Below are positions 1-9,907 of a DNA stretch of 38,752 nucleotides, piece after piece. The DNA lies in assembly GCA_002721815.1 (NCBI GenBank), contig PBLQ01000069.1, positions 1-38,752 on the forward strand. Reading direction: 5' to 3'. The translations under genes were made by a program, and so were the position numbers. The stretch comes from Myxococcales bacterium (GTDB lineage: Bacteria > Myxococcota > UBA727 > GCA-2721815). Position 1 is the first letter of the stretch, and each line of letters opens with the position of its first letter. The notes below the pieces were generated by a model. The model was not told where the DNA came from, did no database searches, and worked only from the letters and a program-made list of their open reading frames with translations.

Positions 1-348
<348 letters not shown>

Positions 349-369
349 CTAAGTATTTGTAAAAAAAAG

Positions 370-405
370 GGTAAAAAAACAATTGAGGGGTTTTAGGCCC
401 TCATT
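370..405 (-). terminator. Terminator-like hairpin in the mdh leader (minus strand)
   Basis: Read on the minus strand, the stem TGAGGG / CCCTCA (bases 403-398 with 389-384) is followed by a run of seven T, then ACCC and eight more T. This has the form of an intrinsic terminator but sits upstream of mdh, about 30 bases before its start, between two divergent genes. It may attenuate mdh, or stop antisense transcripts coming from the right. Which one depends on where the mdh promoter is, which I cannot place. Confidence 0.5.
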
Positions 406-542
406 GACCCTCCCTATAGCTGTGGCAGGGAAAGCATTCAACCCCATTATGGTAACCAGCTTCACCTCAACCACATAAAGTTGCTATATCATCTATAGGA
501 AAGGGGAATTTCAGTCCCTTTGTTGAAAGAAATCGAGGCAGA

Positions 543-1187
543 ATGTCGGCATTGGCTAGATACGGAGCGACGGTGAACGCAGCCCCCCGGGTTCGGGAAG
601 TCGCGGAGATCGTCAATGAAATTTTGGGCCCAGACCAGGTGTGCCTGACCCTTATTCACATGGCGCTCGACGAAGATATCCCAACACAAAAAGCGACTGT
701 TTCCGCGGTTATTGAAATTGAAAAGGAGGCGGGCACCCGACAAGTGGAGCTTGAAGGGACAGGGGTAGGGTTGTTAGATGCATTTTTTGATGGCTTGGTG
801 AACTTTTTTTCTAAAGAGTATGCGTCGTTAAAAACCCTGACCATCGTTGATTACCAAGTGCAGTTCGGTGCCGAAGAGATTCATGGTCGAAATACCGATG
901 CCGATGCGCGCGCTATTTTACGGGTTCAGAATGCAGATGAGTTGGAGTATGAGTTCGCCCAGCAAACCCCCTCGGTAACGTATTCCAGTGCATTGGCCGC
1001 CATCAATGTCGTTAATTTTTTTATTAACAGCGAGATGGCCTATGTTCGTATGCACATGGCGCTAAAAGATGCGATGGAGCGTCGCCGGTCAGATTTGGTA
1101 GAAACCTATCGCGCCAAAATGGCGGTTCTCGTACACGCGACCTCATACTCTGAAGTGGTCAAAAGACTTGAAAGCGTTGAAGAATAA
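543..1187 (+). CDS. Stand-alone LeuA-type allosteric (regulatory dimerisation) domain protein
   Basis: This 214-residue protein has no catalytic TIM barrel. From about residue 45 to 165 it resembles the C-terminal regulatory domain of 2-isopropylmalate synthase: a beta strand with alternating charged residues (ATVSAVIEIEKE), then an EGTGVGLLDAFFDGLVNFF segment matching the family's EG-x-GPVDAA-x-AL motif, a YQVQ strand, and a second repeat ending in a helix (SSALAAINVVNFFIN). In leucine biosynthesis this domain binds leucine and feedback-inhibits the enzyme. Here it could be a detached ligand-sensing subunit; ligand and partner are unknown. The start is the ATG after GAGGCAG. The next gene begins two bases after its stop, so the two are probably co-transcribed. 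Domain family is likely; function is inference. Confidence 0.75.
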   Translation: MSALARYGATVNAAPRVREVAEIVNEILGPDQVCLTLIHMALDEDIPTQKATVSAVIEIEKEAGTRQVELEGTGVGLLDAFFDGLVNFFSKEYASLKTLTIVDYQVQFGAEEIHGRNTDADARAILRVQNADELEYEFAQQTPSVTYSSALAAINVVNFFINSEMAYVRMHMALKDAMERRRSDLVETYRAKMAVLVHATSYSEVVKRLESVEE

Positions 1188-1188
1188 A

Positions 1189-2145
1189 ATGAGCAACGAT
1201 GACCAATTCGATGATTTAGACCTAGAACAAATCGCCCGGGAGGCTTTGGCGGACCTCGCCAACAACCAAAAAGATACGCCTCCCGCCGACGAACTCAGTG
1301 AAGCGGTTGAAGACTCAATAGACTTGCCAGCGAGCATTTCTAATGCAGATACCAAGATAAATCTCGACGTGGCGGCTGAAAGCAGTGTGTCTGAAACCGG
1401 ATGGCCATCAGAGAACACACTTGCAAAACTTCAGGCCACCGCGGCCGTGTTGGCTGAACAACAAAAAAATGACAACAAGAACGAGCCGGACGAGACCGGC
1501 GTTTCAAAGACCGTCGCTGTTCCCTTCGTACCAAAAGCAAAACCCAGGGAGTCCAAACCGAGAGAGGTCACTAAAATCGCTAAGGTGGCACCCTCGATGA
1601 CCGCTGATTCTGCACAGCGCGGCGGGAGTGAATCCATTATTCCTGTTGGGCGAGCGATCTCGAGAAGTTCCCAATCGGACAGGACGGTGGTGTTTAAAGC
1701 CAAGTCCGTGGACGGGAGTAAAAAGCAGACCCGTGCCATTCGCCTAGATACAAAAAATCTCGATACAGAAATGGCGGAGCTGCGCAAGCAAATGGATGAC
1801 CCAGAGAAGCCGCGTAAAAGTAATGCGCTTAAACTTTCTGGTCCCACGACGGAAAAGGGTATTCCCTTCAGCGAAATTCCAATGACTGAGCCGTTGGGGA
1901 TCACCGTGCCTGGTACGGCCAACTCGGCGCCCGTTGAGTTAGGGACCGTGGTGATCGAAGTGCCGGCCAAAGCAGAAGTTTACGTTAATGGCGAGCCGCG
2001 TGGCATGGGCCGGGTAGTTTTAGAGAACATGGACCGGTTTGTTCCATTTTGGGTAAGGGTTCACCTTGAAGACCACGACCCTTGGAGTGCCGAGGTCTCT
2101 TTAAAAGGACAACGGGCTGCAAAAATACAGCCAGAGATGTACTAA
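1189..2145 (+). CDS. Low-complexity protein with C-terminal PEGA-like domain
   Basis: A 318-residue cytoplasmic protein with no signal peptide or membrane segment. The first ~90 residues are acidic (repeated D, E, N), and the middle is rich in K, R, S and P and probably disordered. The last ~70 residues (from GTVVIEVPAKAEVYVNGEP) look like a PEGA-type beta domain: the AEVYVNGEPRG core, the turn before a V-R-V-H-L strand, and a closing strand SAEVSLKG. PEGA domains normally sit on the cell surface or on kinases, so a soluble carrier is less usual. I chose the ATG at 1189, just after the upstream stop, over an in-frame TTG at 1168 inside that gene. Its stop directly abuts the stop of the convergent lipoprotein gene. 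No specific function can be given. Confidence 0.7.
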   Translation: MSNDDQFDDLDLEQIAREALADLANNQKDTPPADELSEAVEDSIDLPASISNADTKINLDVAAESSVSETGWPSENTLAKLQATAAVLAEQQKNDNKNEPDETGVSKTVAVPFVPKAKPRESKPREVTKIAKVAPSMTADSAQRGGSESIIPVGRAISRSSQSDRTVVFKAKSVDGSKKQTRAIRLDTKNLDTEMAELRKQMDDPEKPRKSNALKLSGPTTEKGIPFSEIPMTEPLGITVPGTANSAPVELGTVVIEVPAKAEVYVNGEPRGMGRVVLENMDRFVPFWVRVHLEDHDPWSAEVSLKGQRAAKIQPEMY

Positions 2146-2739
2146 CTATTCTCTGACGGCGATGGTGTGCGCGTTGGTGGCCCCATCCACAGTGGCGATG
2201 ACATCACATCGACCTAAGGATGCGGGAAACACGGTCCCGTTTTGCCGCACTTTCACGCAGTAATCGGAGGTGGTGAACTTTACTCTGCGACCTTTGAGTT
2301 CGTTGCCAAGGCGGTCTTTAACCACAACCTTGACCTGTCCAGGATCGTCGGAGAGGCGCATCTCTTTGGTGCTATCCTCAGTGAACTCGATCACCTCAGC
2401 CAAAGAGACGGTCACTTTGGCGGCCTGTTCAATTTGGTTCATCCGTATTTTGATTTCAGCGGTTCCACTACCTACGGCCGTGAGTTTTCCTTCCGCATCA
2501 ACGGTCACCACTTTGGGGTCTGAACTTTCAAACGTGGGGGTGGCTTTAAGGACCGGCATGGGGCGGCCATCTTGGTCTAGGGGGGTCACCTTAATCTGTG
2601 GGGAGTCCACCCGCTTCAAAAACTCATACGGCCCTGGAGGGGTCAATTTAAGGCTCGTCACTTTTTTGCCTTCACAACCGAGACCGGCCAAGAGCCCGAT
2701 CATTGATAAAACAGCGATTAGAATGGATTTTTTGTTCAT
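2146..2739 (-). CDS. Lipoprotein with bacterial Ig-like (BIG2) domain
   Basis: This 197-residue protein starts with KK and a hydrophobic helix ending in a lipobox-like LAGLGC, so Cys22 is the probable lipidation site. Residues ~30-110 resemble a BIG2 fold, with the typical strand F-x-S-S-D-P-K-V-V-T-V-D-x-E-G-K-L-T-A-V-G-S-G-T-A-E-I. A second, less clear beta domain follows (VKVVVKDRLGNELKGRRVKF), ending with a Cys pair (YCVK, GRCDV) that could form a disulfide. The protein probably sits in the outer membrane or periplasm as an adhesion-like or structural part. It is divergent from the exported protein at 2856 and shares a 116-base intergenic region with it. Substrate or partner cannot be told. 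Confidence 0.75.
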   Translation of the reverse strand: MNKKSILIAVLSMIGLLAGLGCEGKKVTSLKLTPPGPYEFLKRVDSPQIKVTPLDQDGRPMPVLKATPTFESSDPKVVTVDAEGKLTAVGSGTAEIKIRMNQIEQAAKVTVSLAEVIEFTEDSTKEMRLSDDPGQVKVVVKDRLGNELKGRRVKFTTSDYCVKVRQNGTVFPASLGRCDVIATVDGATNAHTIAVRE

Positions 2740-2855
2740 TTTTACCCCGAAACACAGATAGTCTTAATTGTGAATGTTTGGATACATGCTTTCGTCTGTA
2801 TTGCAAATGAGGTAATTTGTGATGGTCCCGCCACGTTTGGGGCCTTGAGGATATT

Positions 2856-3899
2856 ATGACAAACAAAAAAGCATTTTTTTCCGCATGTTTGGCTGTAGCC
2901 GGCTTGCTAATGGTGGCGCACCCAGCATCGGCCCAATGGGGTTCTAAAGCAGATATGTATTCAGAGGATGGGGTGCAGGTTGGGGTGGACAGCAGGGTTT
3001 TTTCGGTCCTCACCATGCTCAACCAACATGGTTTTAACGCAGAGAAGTACCTCGGACCTGAGCCTTTGAAGCAGCCTCAATATTCCGAAACCAGGGTTCG
3101 TATTCGTAAACTTATGCGCCGTTTGGGGCCCGTACAAAAAAAGTTCCGAGGCTTCATCGATAAAACGCCAGAGGGCTTCGAGCGGTACGTGGCGAGAGCT
3201 TTGGTGGCGGGAAAGGCTCCCGGATTTGAGACCACCATGTCCGATGACGCGAAGGCACGCGCCTTGGCGGAGTATCTTCACAACTGGTATCACGAAGAAG
3301 GCGGCTCTGGCTTTTACGATATTGCCGTCAAAATGGAGAAATCACGGCAGGCTGCTTTGGTCGAGGCCATCAATACCATGACTGCTACCATTCAGAGCAC
3401 CATTATTATGGGCGACACCGAGGACGCCCTTTTAGAAGAAGAACTCAATCCACTTGGCAGGGTGGTGGTGGTGATTGCGCCCATGGCGCCCCATGGCTGG
3501 CTGAAGCGCCTCGAAACGCCAGATGTGACCTACGTGGTCACCGGTCCATGGAGAGAGGACACGCATGTGCAAGAGGTGGCCAATGTGGTGGCTGTGGCAT
3601 TTGCCAGAACCTTGGTGGGGGGTTTGGTACAAGCCCAGCCCGGCAAACTAGAAGCCTTCAAAAAAGTCCACAGCCAGTGGTCTGAAGAAGCGCCCAAGCC
3701 TGATTCAGCTGCTTTTTTGGCCGCAGAAATTATTGCATGTGCCTCCTACCAACACGCCACCGAAAGTGAAGTATGCCCACTCTCTGTGGCTTTACAGGAC
3801 CCTCAAGGCGTAAAAACCACCAACAAAATCAAGAAAAAGCTTACCAAACTGGTAAAAGATAAAGCACTTTTTAAGGATATCTTGCCGGAAATACTATAG
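2856..3899 (+). CDS. Exported protein of unknown function
   Basis: The 347-residue product begins with a classic Sec signal peptide: MTNKK, a hydrophobic core, and ASA-Q as the likely cleavage site near residue 26. The mature part is mainly alpha-helical by composition, and one beta-rich section contains VVVVIAPMAPHGWLK followed by VTYVVTGPW. I see no metalloprotease HExxH or other catalytic motif. Cysteines occur only near the end (IIACASYQHATESEVCPL), perhaps as one disulfide. The start ATG is preceded by GAGGATATT. I do not recognise the family. It could be a periplasmic helper specific to this lineage. Confidence 0.75.
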   Translation: MTNKKAFFSACLAVAGLLMVAHPASAQWGSKADMYSEDGVQVGVDSRVFSVLTMLNQHGFNAEKYLGPEPLKQPQYSETRVRIRKLMRRLGPVQKKFRGFIDKTPEGFERYVARALVAGKAPGFETTMSDDAKARALAEYLHNWYHEEGGSGFYDIAVKMEKSRQAALVEAINTMTATIQSTIIMGDTEDALLEEELNPLGRVVVVIAPMAPHGWLKRLETPDVTYVVTGPWREDTHVQEVANVVAVAFARTLVGGLVQAQPGKLEAFKKVHSQWSEEAPKPDSAAFLAAEIIACASYQHATESEVCPLSVALQDPQGVKTTNKIKKKLTKLVKDKALFKDILPEIL

Positions 3900-3966
3900 A
3901 ATTTCCGCTCTCGGTTTTTGGTGCAGCTCGTCAGAGGAAATCGCCCACAAGGGGTTTACATATTGA

Positions 3967-5487
<1,521 letters not shown>

Positions 5488-5495
5488 GAGGCCAC

Positions 5496-6842
5496 ATGTC
5501 GAAAAAATCGGACTCACGATTGCCTGGGTTTTATAAGCTAAGCGTTGATGAACGACGTGAAATGTTAAAAAAACATTTCGGCCTCGAAAACGACGTCATG
5601 GAGAAGCTGGTCAATGGCCTTGAGGTTGAAAAGGCCGATTTGATGGTTGAGAATGTGGTGGGTATTTTCGGCCTGCCTTTGGGGTTGGCACCCAATTTCC
5701 TCCTCGATGGAGAACCCGTGGTTGTGCCCATGGCGGTTGAAGAGCCGAGTGTCGTGGCTGCTTGTGCCCACGTGGCCAAACTTCTCGGTGGTTCTGGTGG
5801 GATGACCACCCAAGCAAGCGCGTCATTGATGACCGGTCAGGTTCAGATTTTAGATTATCCAGAAACAGTGGATTTAGAACAGCTGGTGCGAGAAAATCAG
5901 GCGCGTTTGGTGTCTGAGGCCAATCGATTTTGTCCGGGTTTATATCGTCGTGGCGGAGGCTGTCAAAAAGTGTCCGTTCATCGGCTAGACCCCTTGCCGC
6001 CAGATCATCCTCATTACGTCGCGGATGAAGTTCGCATGGGGGTCTTGCATTTTACCATTGATTGCCTCGACGCCATGGGTGCCAATGCGGTCAATACTGT
6101 CGTAGAAGGCGTCGCGCCCTTGGTTGAAGAATTGACCCAGGGAAGAGTGCTTCTACGTATTTTGAGTAATTTGAGCGACCAAAGATTGGCAAAAGCCCGT
6201 TTCGAAATTCCGGTTGAACACCTCAACATGCCGGGTGTCTCTGGTTCTGAAGTGGCCGCCGGGGTTGTTGCGGCATATCGATTTGCTGCCATTGACCCTT
6301 ATCGGGCCGCCACCCACAACAAAGGCATTATGAATGGGATTGATGCCGTGGCCATTGCGACCGGTAACGACTGGCGTGCCTTGGAATCGGGGGTGCACGC
6401 TTTCGCTGCGCGTGCCGGGCGTTACAGTTCATTGTCTCGCTATGCCTTGGGTCAGAATGGCAAGACACTCATCGGCGAAATCGAATTGCCCTTGGCTGTA
6501 GGAACGGTGGGAGGCAGTACGCAATTTCACCCAAGTGTCGTTGTCGCAAGGCAGTTGATGGGTGAGATGGCTGCCTCATCAGAACGGTTAGCCAGAGTGA
6601 TGGCGGCTGTTGGGCTTGCGCAGAACTTTGCTGCCATTAAGGCGTTGGCCACTGAAGGCATTCAAAAAGGCCACATGCGCCTTCACGCGAGACAAATTGC
6701 TCTTGCAGTTGGGGCTAAGGAATCAGAAGTGAAGGAGCTCATTGAGATCATGCGCGCAGAGAACAATTTTCAACCAGGGTTTGCAACGGTGAAACTCGCT
6801 GAGATTCGTGGCAAGGCCTTGAAAAAAACCTCAGTGGCCTAG
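5496..6842 (+). CDS. mvaA: HMG-CoA reductase, class II (degradative type)
   Basis: The 448-residue enzyme interconverts HMG-CoA and mevalonate. Its sequence is of the bacterial class II type: ENVVGIFGLPLGLAPNF near the start, in place of the class I ENVIGYMPIPVGVAGP pattern, then EEPSVVAAC with the catalytic Glu. THNKGIMNGIDAV carries the catalytic Lys, TGNDWRA the catalytic Asp, and KGHMRLHARQ near the C-terminus the flexible-domain His. All four catalytic positions of the family are present. The ATG at 5496 follows GAGAGG. It lies 8 bases after guaB and 6 bases before mevalonate kinase. With that neighbour it probably works in the biosynthetic direction, towards isoprenoids; cofactor choice (NADH or NADPH) cannot be read safely. 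Confidence 0.95.
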   Translation: MSKKSDSRLPGFYKLSVDERREMLKKHFGLENDVMEKLVNGLEVEKADLMVENVVGIFGLPLGLAPNFLLDGEPVVVPMAVEEPSVVAACAHVAKLLGGSGGMTTQASASLMTGQVQILDYPETVDLEQLVRENQARLVSEANRFCPGLYRRGGGCQKVSVHRLDPLPPDHPHYVADEVRMGVLHFTIDCLDAMGANAVNTVVEGVAPLVEELTQGRVLLRILSNLSDQRLAKARFEIPVEHLNMPGVSGSEVAAGVVAAYRFAAIDPYRAATHNKGIMNGIDAVAIATGNDWRALESGVHAFAARAGRYSSLSRYALGQNGKTLIGEIELPLAVGTVGGSTQFHPSVVVARQLMGEMAASSERLARVMAAVGLAQNFAAIKALATEGIQKGHMRLHARQIALAVGAKESEVKELIEIMRAENNFQPGFATVKLAEIRGKALKKTSVA

Positions 6843-6848
6843 TTGTTC

Positions 6849-7760
6849 ATGGATGCCATCATGTCCTATTGGGTGCCCGGCAAGATCATTATCTGTGGAG
6901 AACATGCTGTCGTGTACGGTGTGCCGGCGCTCGCGATGCCCATCGCCAAAGGGATGCGCCTGGAATTGATCGAAGGTGAGATTGACGAATTTGTCTTGTC
7001 CTTCGACGGTGGCGGGACCACTTTTCGTGCACGTGAAGATGGGGCGCCTTTGGAAAAGATGCTTTATGCACTGCAAAGTGAATTTCAGAGCGCCTTCACG
7101 CGCAAGCAAGTGAGGGTCTTTTCAGAATTGCCCACTTCGTCGGGATTGGGCTCATCTGCTGCTCTTGGCGTTGGTCTTCTAAATATTGCATGCCATCAAT
7201 GTGGTGTGACGGCGAATGAACAAGAGCTGTTCGAACAGGCCATGAAATTGGAGCGCTTTTTTCATGGCAATCCTTCCGGAGTCGATCACGCCAGCATTAT
7301 CGCCGGTGAACTCATTCGTTATGAAAAAGGGCGTACATCTTTGCCTTGGATGCCGTGTACGCCGGAGGCGATGCCGGGCCTGGTGGTGGCACACGGAGGG
7401 CCACACCAAGGAACAGAGAAGGCGGTGAGTGCATTGCGTCGGCGCGCCGATTCCAATCCCAAATGGTTTCAAAGCTGTTTGGAAACAATCCGAAATATCG
7501 TGAATCAGACGGAGCGCGCTCTGCTCGATGGAGATTGGGTAAAAGCTGGACAACTGCTGTCTGAGAACCATGTGGTTTTGTCTGATTTTGGGGTGTCGAC
7601 GCCAAATTTAGATGCCTTGTGTGACAAGGCAATCCAAGCGGGGGCCTTAGGTGCGAAACTGACCGGGGCGGGCTGTGGTGGCGCCATGATCGCCTTATGT
7701 CAGCCGGAAGACCGCCAAAAGGTGGTTCGGGCCTTAGAGGAATCCGCAACCGTTTTATAG
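6849..7760 (+). CDS. mvk: Mevalonate kinase (GHMP kinase family)
   Basis: Phosphorylates mevalonate with ATP, the step after HMG-CoA reductase. The ~303 residues show the three GHMP kinase motifs: the N-terminal PGKIIICGEHAVVYG, the phosphate loop PTSSGLGSSAALG, and the C-terminal KLTGAGCGGAMIAL. NPSGVDHA, typical of mevalonate kinases, contains the substrate-binding Asp. The start is uncertain: ATG at 6849 or ATG at 6861 (MSYWVPGK). Neither has a clear ribosome binding site, which suggests translational coupling to mvaA six bases upstream. Later pathway genes (phosphomevalonate kinase, decarboxylase, IPP isomerase) are not in this window. Confidence 0.93.
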   Translation: MDAIMSYWVPGKIIICGEHAVVYGVPALAMPIAKGMRLELIEGEIDEFVLSFDGGGTTFRAREDGAPLEKMLYALQSEFQSAFTRKQVRVFSELPTSSGLGSSAALGVGLLNIACHQCGVTANEQELFEQAMKLERFFHGNPSGVDHASIIAGELIRYEKGRTSLPWMPCTPEAMPGLVVAHGGPHQGTEKAVSALRRRADSNPKWFQSCLETIRNIVNQTERALLDGDWVKAGQLLSENHVVLSDFGVSTPNLDALCDKAIQAGALGAKLTGAGCGGAMIALCQPEDRQKVVRALEESATVL

Positions 7761-7803
7761 CGCTTGTATTTCCTTTCCAAAGAACTTTTGTTAAACCGGC
7801 ATC

Positions 7804-8271
7804 ATGATCTTTCGTCCTATTTTTCAGCTTGCAGCGTTATTTTGGATGTCTGCTTGCTTTAGCCAAGCACCAGAAATCGCAGAGAGTGATTTCTTCTGTG
7901 ATTGCGAATGCGACCCTGTGCCTGTGGTGGTAATGGATGCTCAGACTCATATGAAAATTGAACTTGCTCAGGTGTCTGTGAAGCGGTGGGAAGCGGACCA
8001 ATGGGCCCCGGTGGCCAGCTGTGGCGTATCGGGTCTTGATGCTGCTGCTGAGTCGGTGACTGACGATGAATCTTCCATCTCCGACCAGGGTGCAGCGCCT
8101 TGTTTCTTCACGGCCACGGCGGGTCTGTATGCGTTCACCGTGATGGCCCCAGGATATGCGAGTTTCGAAGAACGCATTCGATTGGGTGACGAACAAAACA
8201 GTTTAGATGTGTGCGATTGTAATTGTAGTGGCTTTAGCGCTCAAGAATTTCTCTTGGAACCTTTGGACTAA
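7804..8271 (+). CDS. Small putative lipoprotein with carboxypeptidase-regulatory-like fold
   Basis: A 155-residue protein with an N-terminal hydrophobic segment ending in MSAC, a lipobox-like site at Cys18. The mature part has the feel of a carboxypeptidase-regulatory-like or PEGA-type beta sandwich (PVVVMDAQTHMKIELAQVSVKRW, then GLYAFTVMAPGYASFEERIRL). Two CDCxC clusters (CDCEC near residue 34 and CDCNC near 140) flank the domain and might bind metal or form disulfides. It starts 43 bases after mevalonate kinase and ends 9 bases before the zinc-ribbon gene. Function unknown. Confidence 0.65.
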   Translation: MIFRPIFQLAALFWMSACFSQAPEIAESDFFCDCECDPVPVVVMDAQTHMKIELAQVSVKRWEADQWAPVASCGVSGLDAAAESVTDDESSISDQGAAPCFFTATAGLYAFTVMAPGYASFEERIRLGDEQNSLDVCDCNCSGFSAQEFLLEPLD

Positions 8272-8280
8272 GGGGTGAGT

Positions 8281-8793
8281 ATGCGAGTTTGTCCGGATTG
8301 TGGAGCGGAGTATCGAACAGGGTTTTTAGAATGCGGCGATTGCAAAGTTGCATTGATCGAACCCAATACATCGCCAGCCATGGTGATGGCCCAAAAAGAG
8401 TCGCCTAAAGCAATATTGGAGAAAGTTGAAACCACGCCTATTGTTGAGGCCAGCCTCGATGCTTGTCGTGAAATAGAACGGGAACTTTTAGAACATCAAA
8501 TTACCGCCTATGTTGCTGGCGTGACCACTGATGATGCAGCCTTGGGCTCCGCCAATGTGAGCCGATTTTCGGTGGTCATCGCCGCTGAGGATTTGGCAAA
8601 AGCATCTGAGTTGCTGAAGGGACGTTTTGAAGCCCTCGCAGCACAAGAAGGCATCGGCTCCCTCAATGCTGAACCCATCGATCTTTCTAATGAAATAATT
8701 ACTTGTCCCGCATGTGGGCATCAAGGAGCGCTTGTGGAAGGTGCCTGTGAGGACTGTGGTCTCTTTTTAGGTGCTCCAGATATGGGAATTTAA
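8281..8793 (+). CDS. Protein with two zinc ribbons flanking a DUF2007-like signal domain
   Basis: The 170-residue protein starts with a zinc ribbon (CPDCG, then CGDC twelve residues later) and ends with a second one (CPACG ... CEDCG). Between them, roughly residues 50-125, is a domain resembling DUF2007 (putative signal-transducing protein): helix LDACREIERELLEHQI, strand TAYVAGV, and RFSVVIAAEDLAKASELL. Such proteins are thought to be cytoplasmic, with no known ligand. The ATG at 8281 follows GGGGTGAG; a GTG six bases upstream is an alternative. The enoyl-CoA hydratase gene begins two bases after its stop, so the two are tightly linked. Confidence 0.7.
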   Translation: MRVCPDCGAEYRTGFLECGDCKVALIEPNTSPAMVMAQKESPKAILEKVETTPIVEASLDACREIERELLEHQITAYVAGVTTDDAALGSANVSRFSVVIAAEDLAKASELLKGRFEALAAQEGIGSLNAEPIDLSNEIITCPACGHQGALVEGACEDCGLFLGAPDMGI

Positions 8794-8794
8794 A

Positions 8795-9592
8795 ATGAAT
8801 GAAGTGAATGCTGACCCCAAAATAATTATCAATGACAATGATGGTGTTCGCGAAATCGTGCTGTCTCATCCCAGCCGACGCAACGCATTGACACGCCAAA
8901 TGCTAACAGACCTGATGGATGCGGTCCGGCCCGAATCCATTCGTGACAATGGTATTAAAGCGGTGATGTTAACCGGCGACGAAGAAGGCAACTGTTTTTC
9001 TTCTGGCTTCAATTTGTTGGCCATCGATGAAGAAGAGAAGAAAAGGGGCCTCGACCCCATTCATTTGCCGGCACAGGCTCTCGAACATTGCCCGGTGCCC
9101 GTTATCGGGGTGATCAATGGGTTGGCCATGGGCGGTGCGTTCGAATTAGCCATGGCCTGTGACTTTAGGATTGCAGATTCGGAAACACGCTTGGGCATGC
9201 CTCCTGCTCGATTGGGTTTGGTCTATTCTGCAGAAGGTCTGCTGCGCTTTTTGCGGCAGGTTCCCCCCTCCATCGTGAAGCGGCTGTTCTTGTTGGGGGA
9301 GACCATCAGCGCTGAGACGGCTAAGGAATACCGGATCATTGACGAAATGTATCCCACGGAGGAATTGCCTGCGAAAGCCCGTAAATGGGCCAGGGGCATT
9401 GCAGACCATGCGCCCATGGCAGTGGAAGGTATGTTGGAGATACTGCGAATGCTCGTTCGCCATGATCCGCTTTCGGAGCGCGAGCGTTCCGTGGTTGAGC
9501 GATGGCGCCAGGCCACCATTCAATCCAAGGACCTTCAAGAGGGCATCGAGGCCTTCAGGGAAAAAAGAGCGCCAAAATTCCAAGGAGAGTAG
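8795..9592 (+). CDS. Enoyl-CoA hydratase/isomerase (crotonase) family protein
   Basis: A 265-residue crotonase-fold enzyme acting on acyl-CoA. The two oxyanion-hole segments are visible: CFSSGFNLLAI (around residue 70) and INGLAMGGAFELAMACDFRIA (108-127). Glu117 matches the first catalytic Glu of enoyl-CoA hydratase. The second position, normally in a G-x-PE motif, reads GMPPARLGL with Ala138 instead of Glu. A simple hydratase needs both Glu residues, so this may be an isomerase, a different crotonase reaction, or a divergent member. The ATG overlaps no other gene and lies two bases after the zinc-ribbon gene. Substrate cannot be told. Confidence 0.85.
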   Translation: MNEVNADPKIIINDNDGVREIVLSHPSRRNALTRQMLTDLMDAVRPESIRDNGIKAVMLTGDEEGNCFSSGFNLLAIDEEEKKRGLDPIHLPAQALEHCPVPVIGVINGLAMGGAFELAMACDFRIADSETRLGMPPARLGLVYSAEGLLRFLRQVPPSIVKRLFLLGETISAETAKEYRIIDEMYPTEELPAKARKWARGIADHAPMAVEGMLEILRMLVRHDPLSERERSVVERWRQATIQSKDLQEGIEAFREKRAPKFQGE

Positions 9593-9614
9593 GTCACAAG
9601 GGCTGGTATAGCCA

Positions 9615-9642
9615 TTGACAAGCACTATGAATTCGCTACACC
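9615..9642 (+). promoter_or_regulatory. Putative sigma-70 promoter of tRNA-Val
   Basis: A perfect -35 box TTGACA (9615-9620) is followed after 16 bases by TACACC (9637-9642), a poor -10 match. The discriminator after it is GC-rich, as is common for stable RNA genes under stringent control. The distance to the tRNA 5' end at 9665 leaves about 15 bases of 5' leader. Confidence 0.45.
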
Positions 9643-9664
9643 TCCCAGACGGAGCTCAGGCTCT

Positions 9665-9739
9665 AGGCGCGTAGCTCAGGGGTAGAGCGCTACCTTGACA
9701 TGTTAGATGTCGGCGGTTCAAATCCGCCCGTGCCTACCA
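9665..9739 (+). tRNA. tRNA-Val (anticodon GAC)
   Basis: The sequence folds as a complete cloverleaf with encoded CCA. The acceptor AGGCGCG pairs with CGTGCCT (one G-U), then A and CCA. The D arm is GCTC / GAGC, the anticodon loop TTGACAT gives GAC (reads GUC and GUU), the variable loop is ATGTC, and the T arm is GGCGG TTCAAAT CCGCC. The anticodon stem CTACC / GTTAG has one mismatch, C30 with U40. A strong terminator follows directly, so this is a single-tRNA transcript. Confidence 0.92.
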
Positions 9740-9745
9740 GCTCTA

Positions 9746-9781
9746 AAGCCTCCACTGACCCAGTGTGAGGCTTTTTTTTTT
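9746..9781 (+). terminator. Intrinsic terminator after tRNA-Val
   Basis: Stem AAGCCTC CACTG / CAGTG T GAGGCTT with loop ACC and one bulged T, followed by a run of about ten T (9772-9781). A textbook Rho-independent terminator that separates the tRNA from thrS. Confidence 0.9.
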
Positions 9782-9907
9782 GCCAATGATGGGGTGGCTT
9801 TCACCATCTGCTGTTCTTTGGCTTTGATTAGCGGTATGAGAGGCTCAAGGGTTTCTCTCTTAATTTTGATGCCATGTGGTATTTGGCAGAAAGTGAAGGC
9901 GCATCCC

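Noticed and set aside
9707-9907. Upstream extension of thrS through the tRNA-Val region
   Set aside because: The frame crosses the tRNA and its terminator; the ATG at 9908 with its ribosome binding site gives the family N-terminus.
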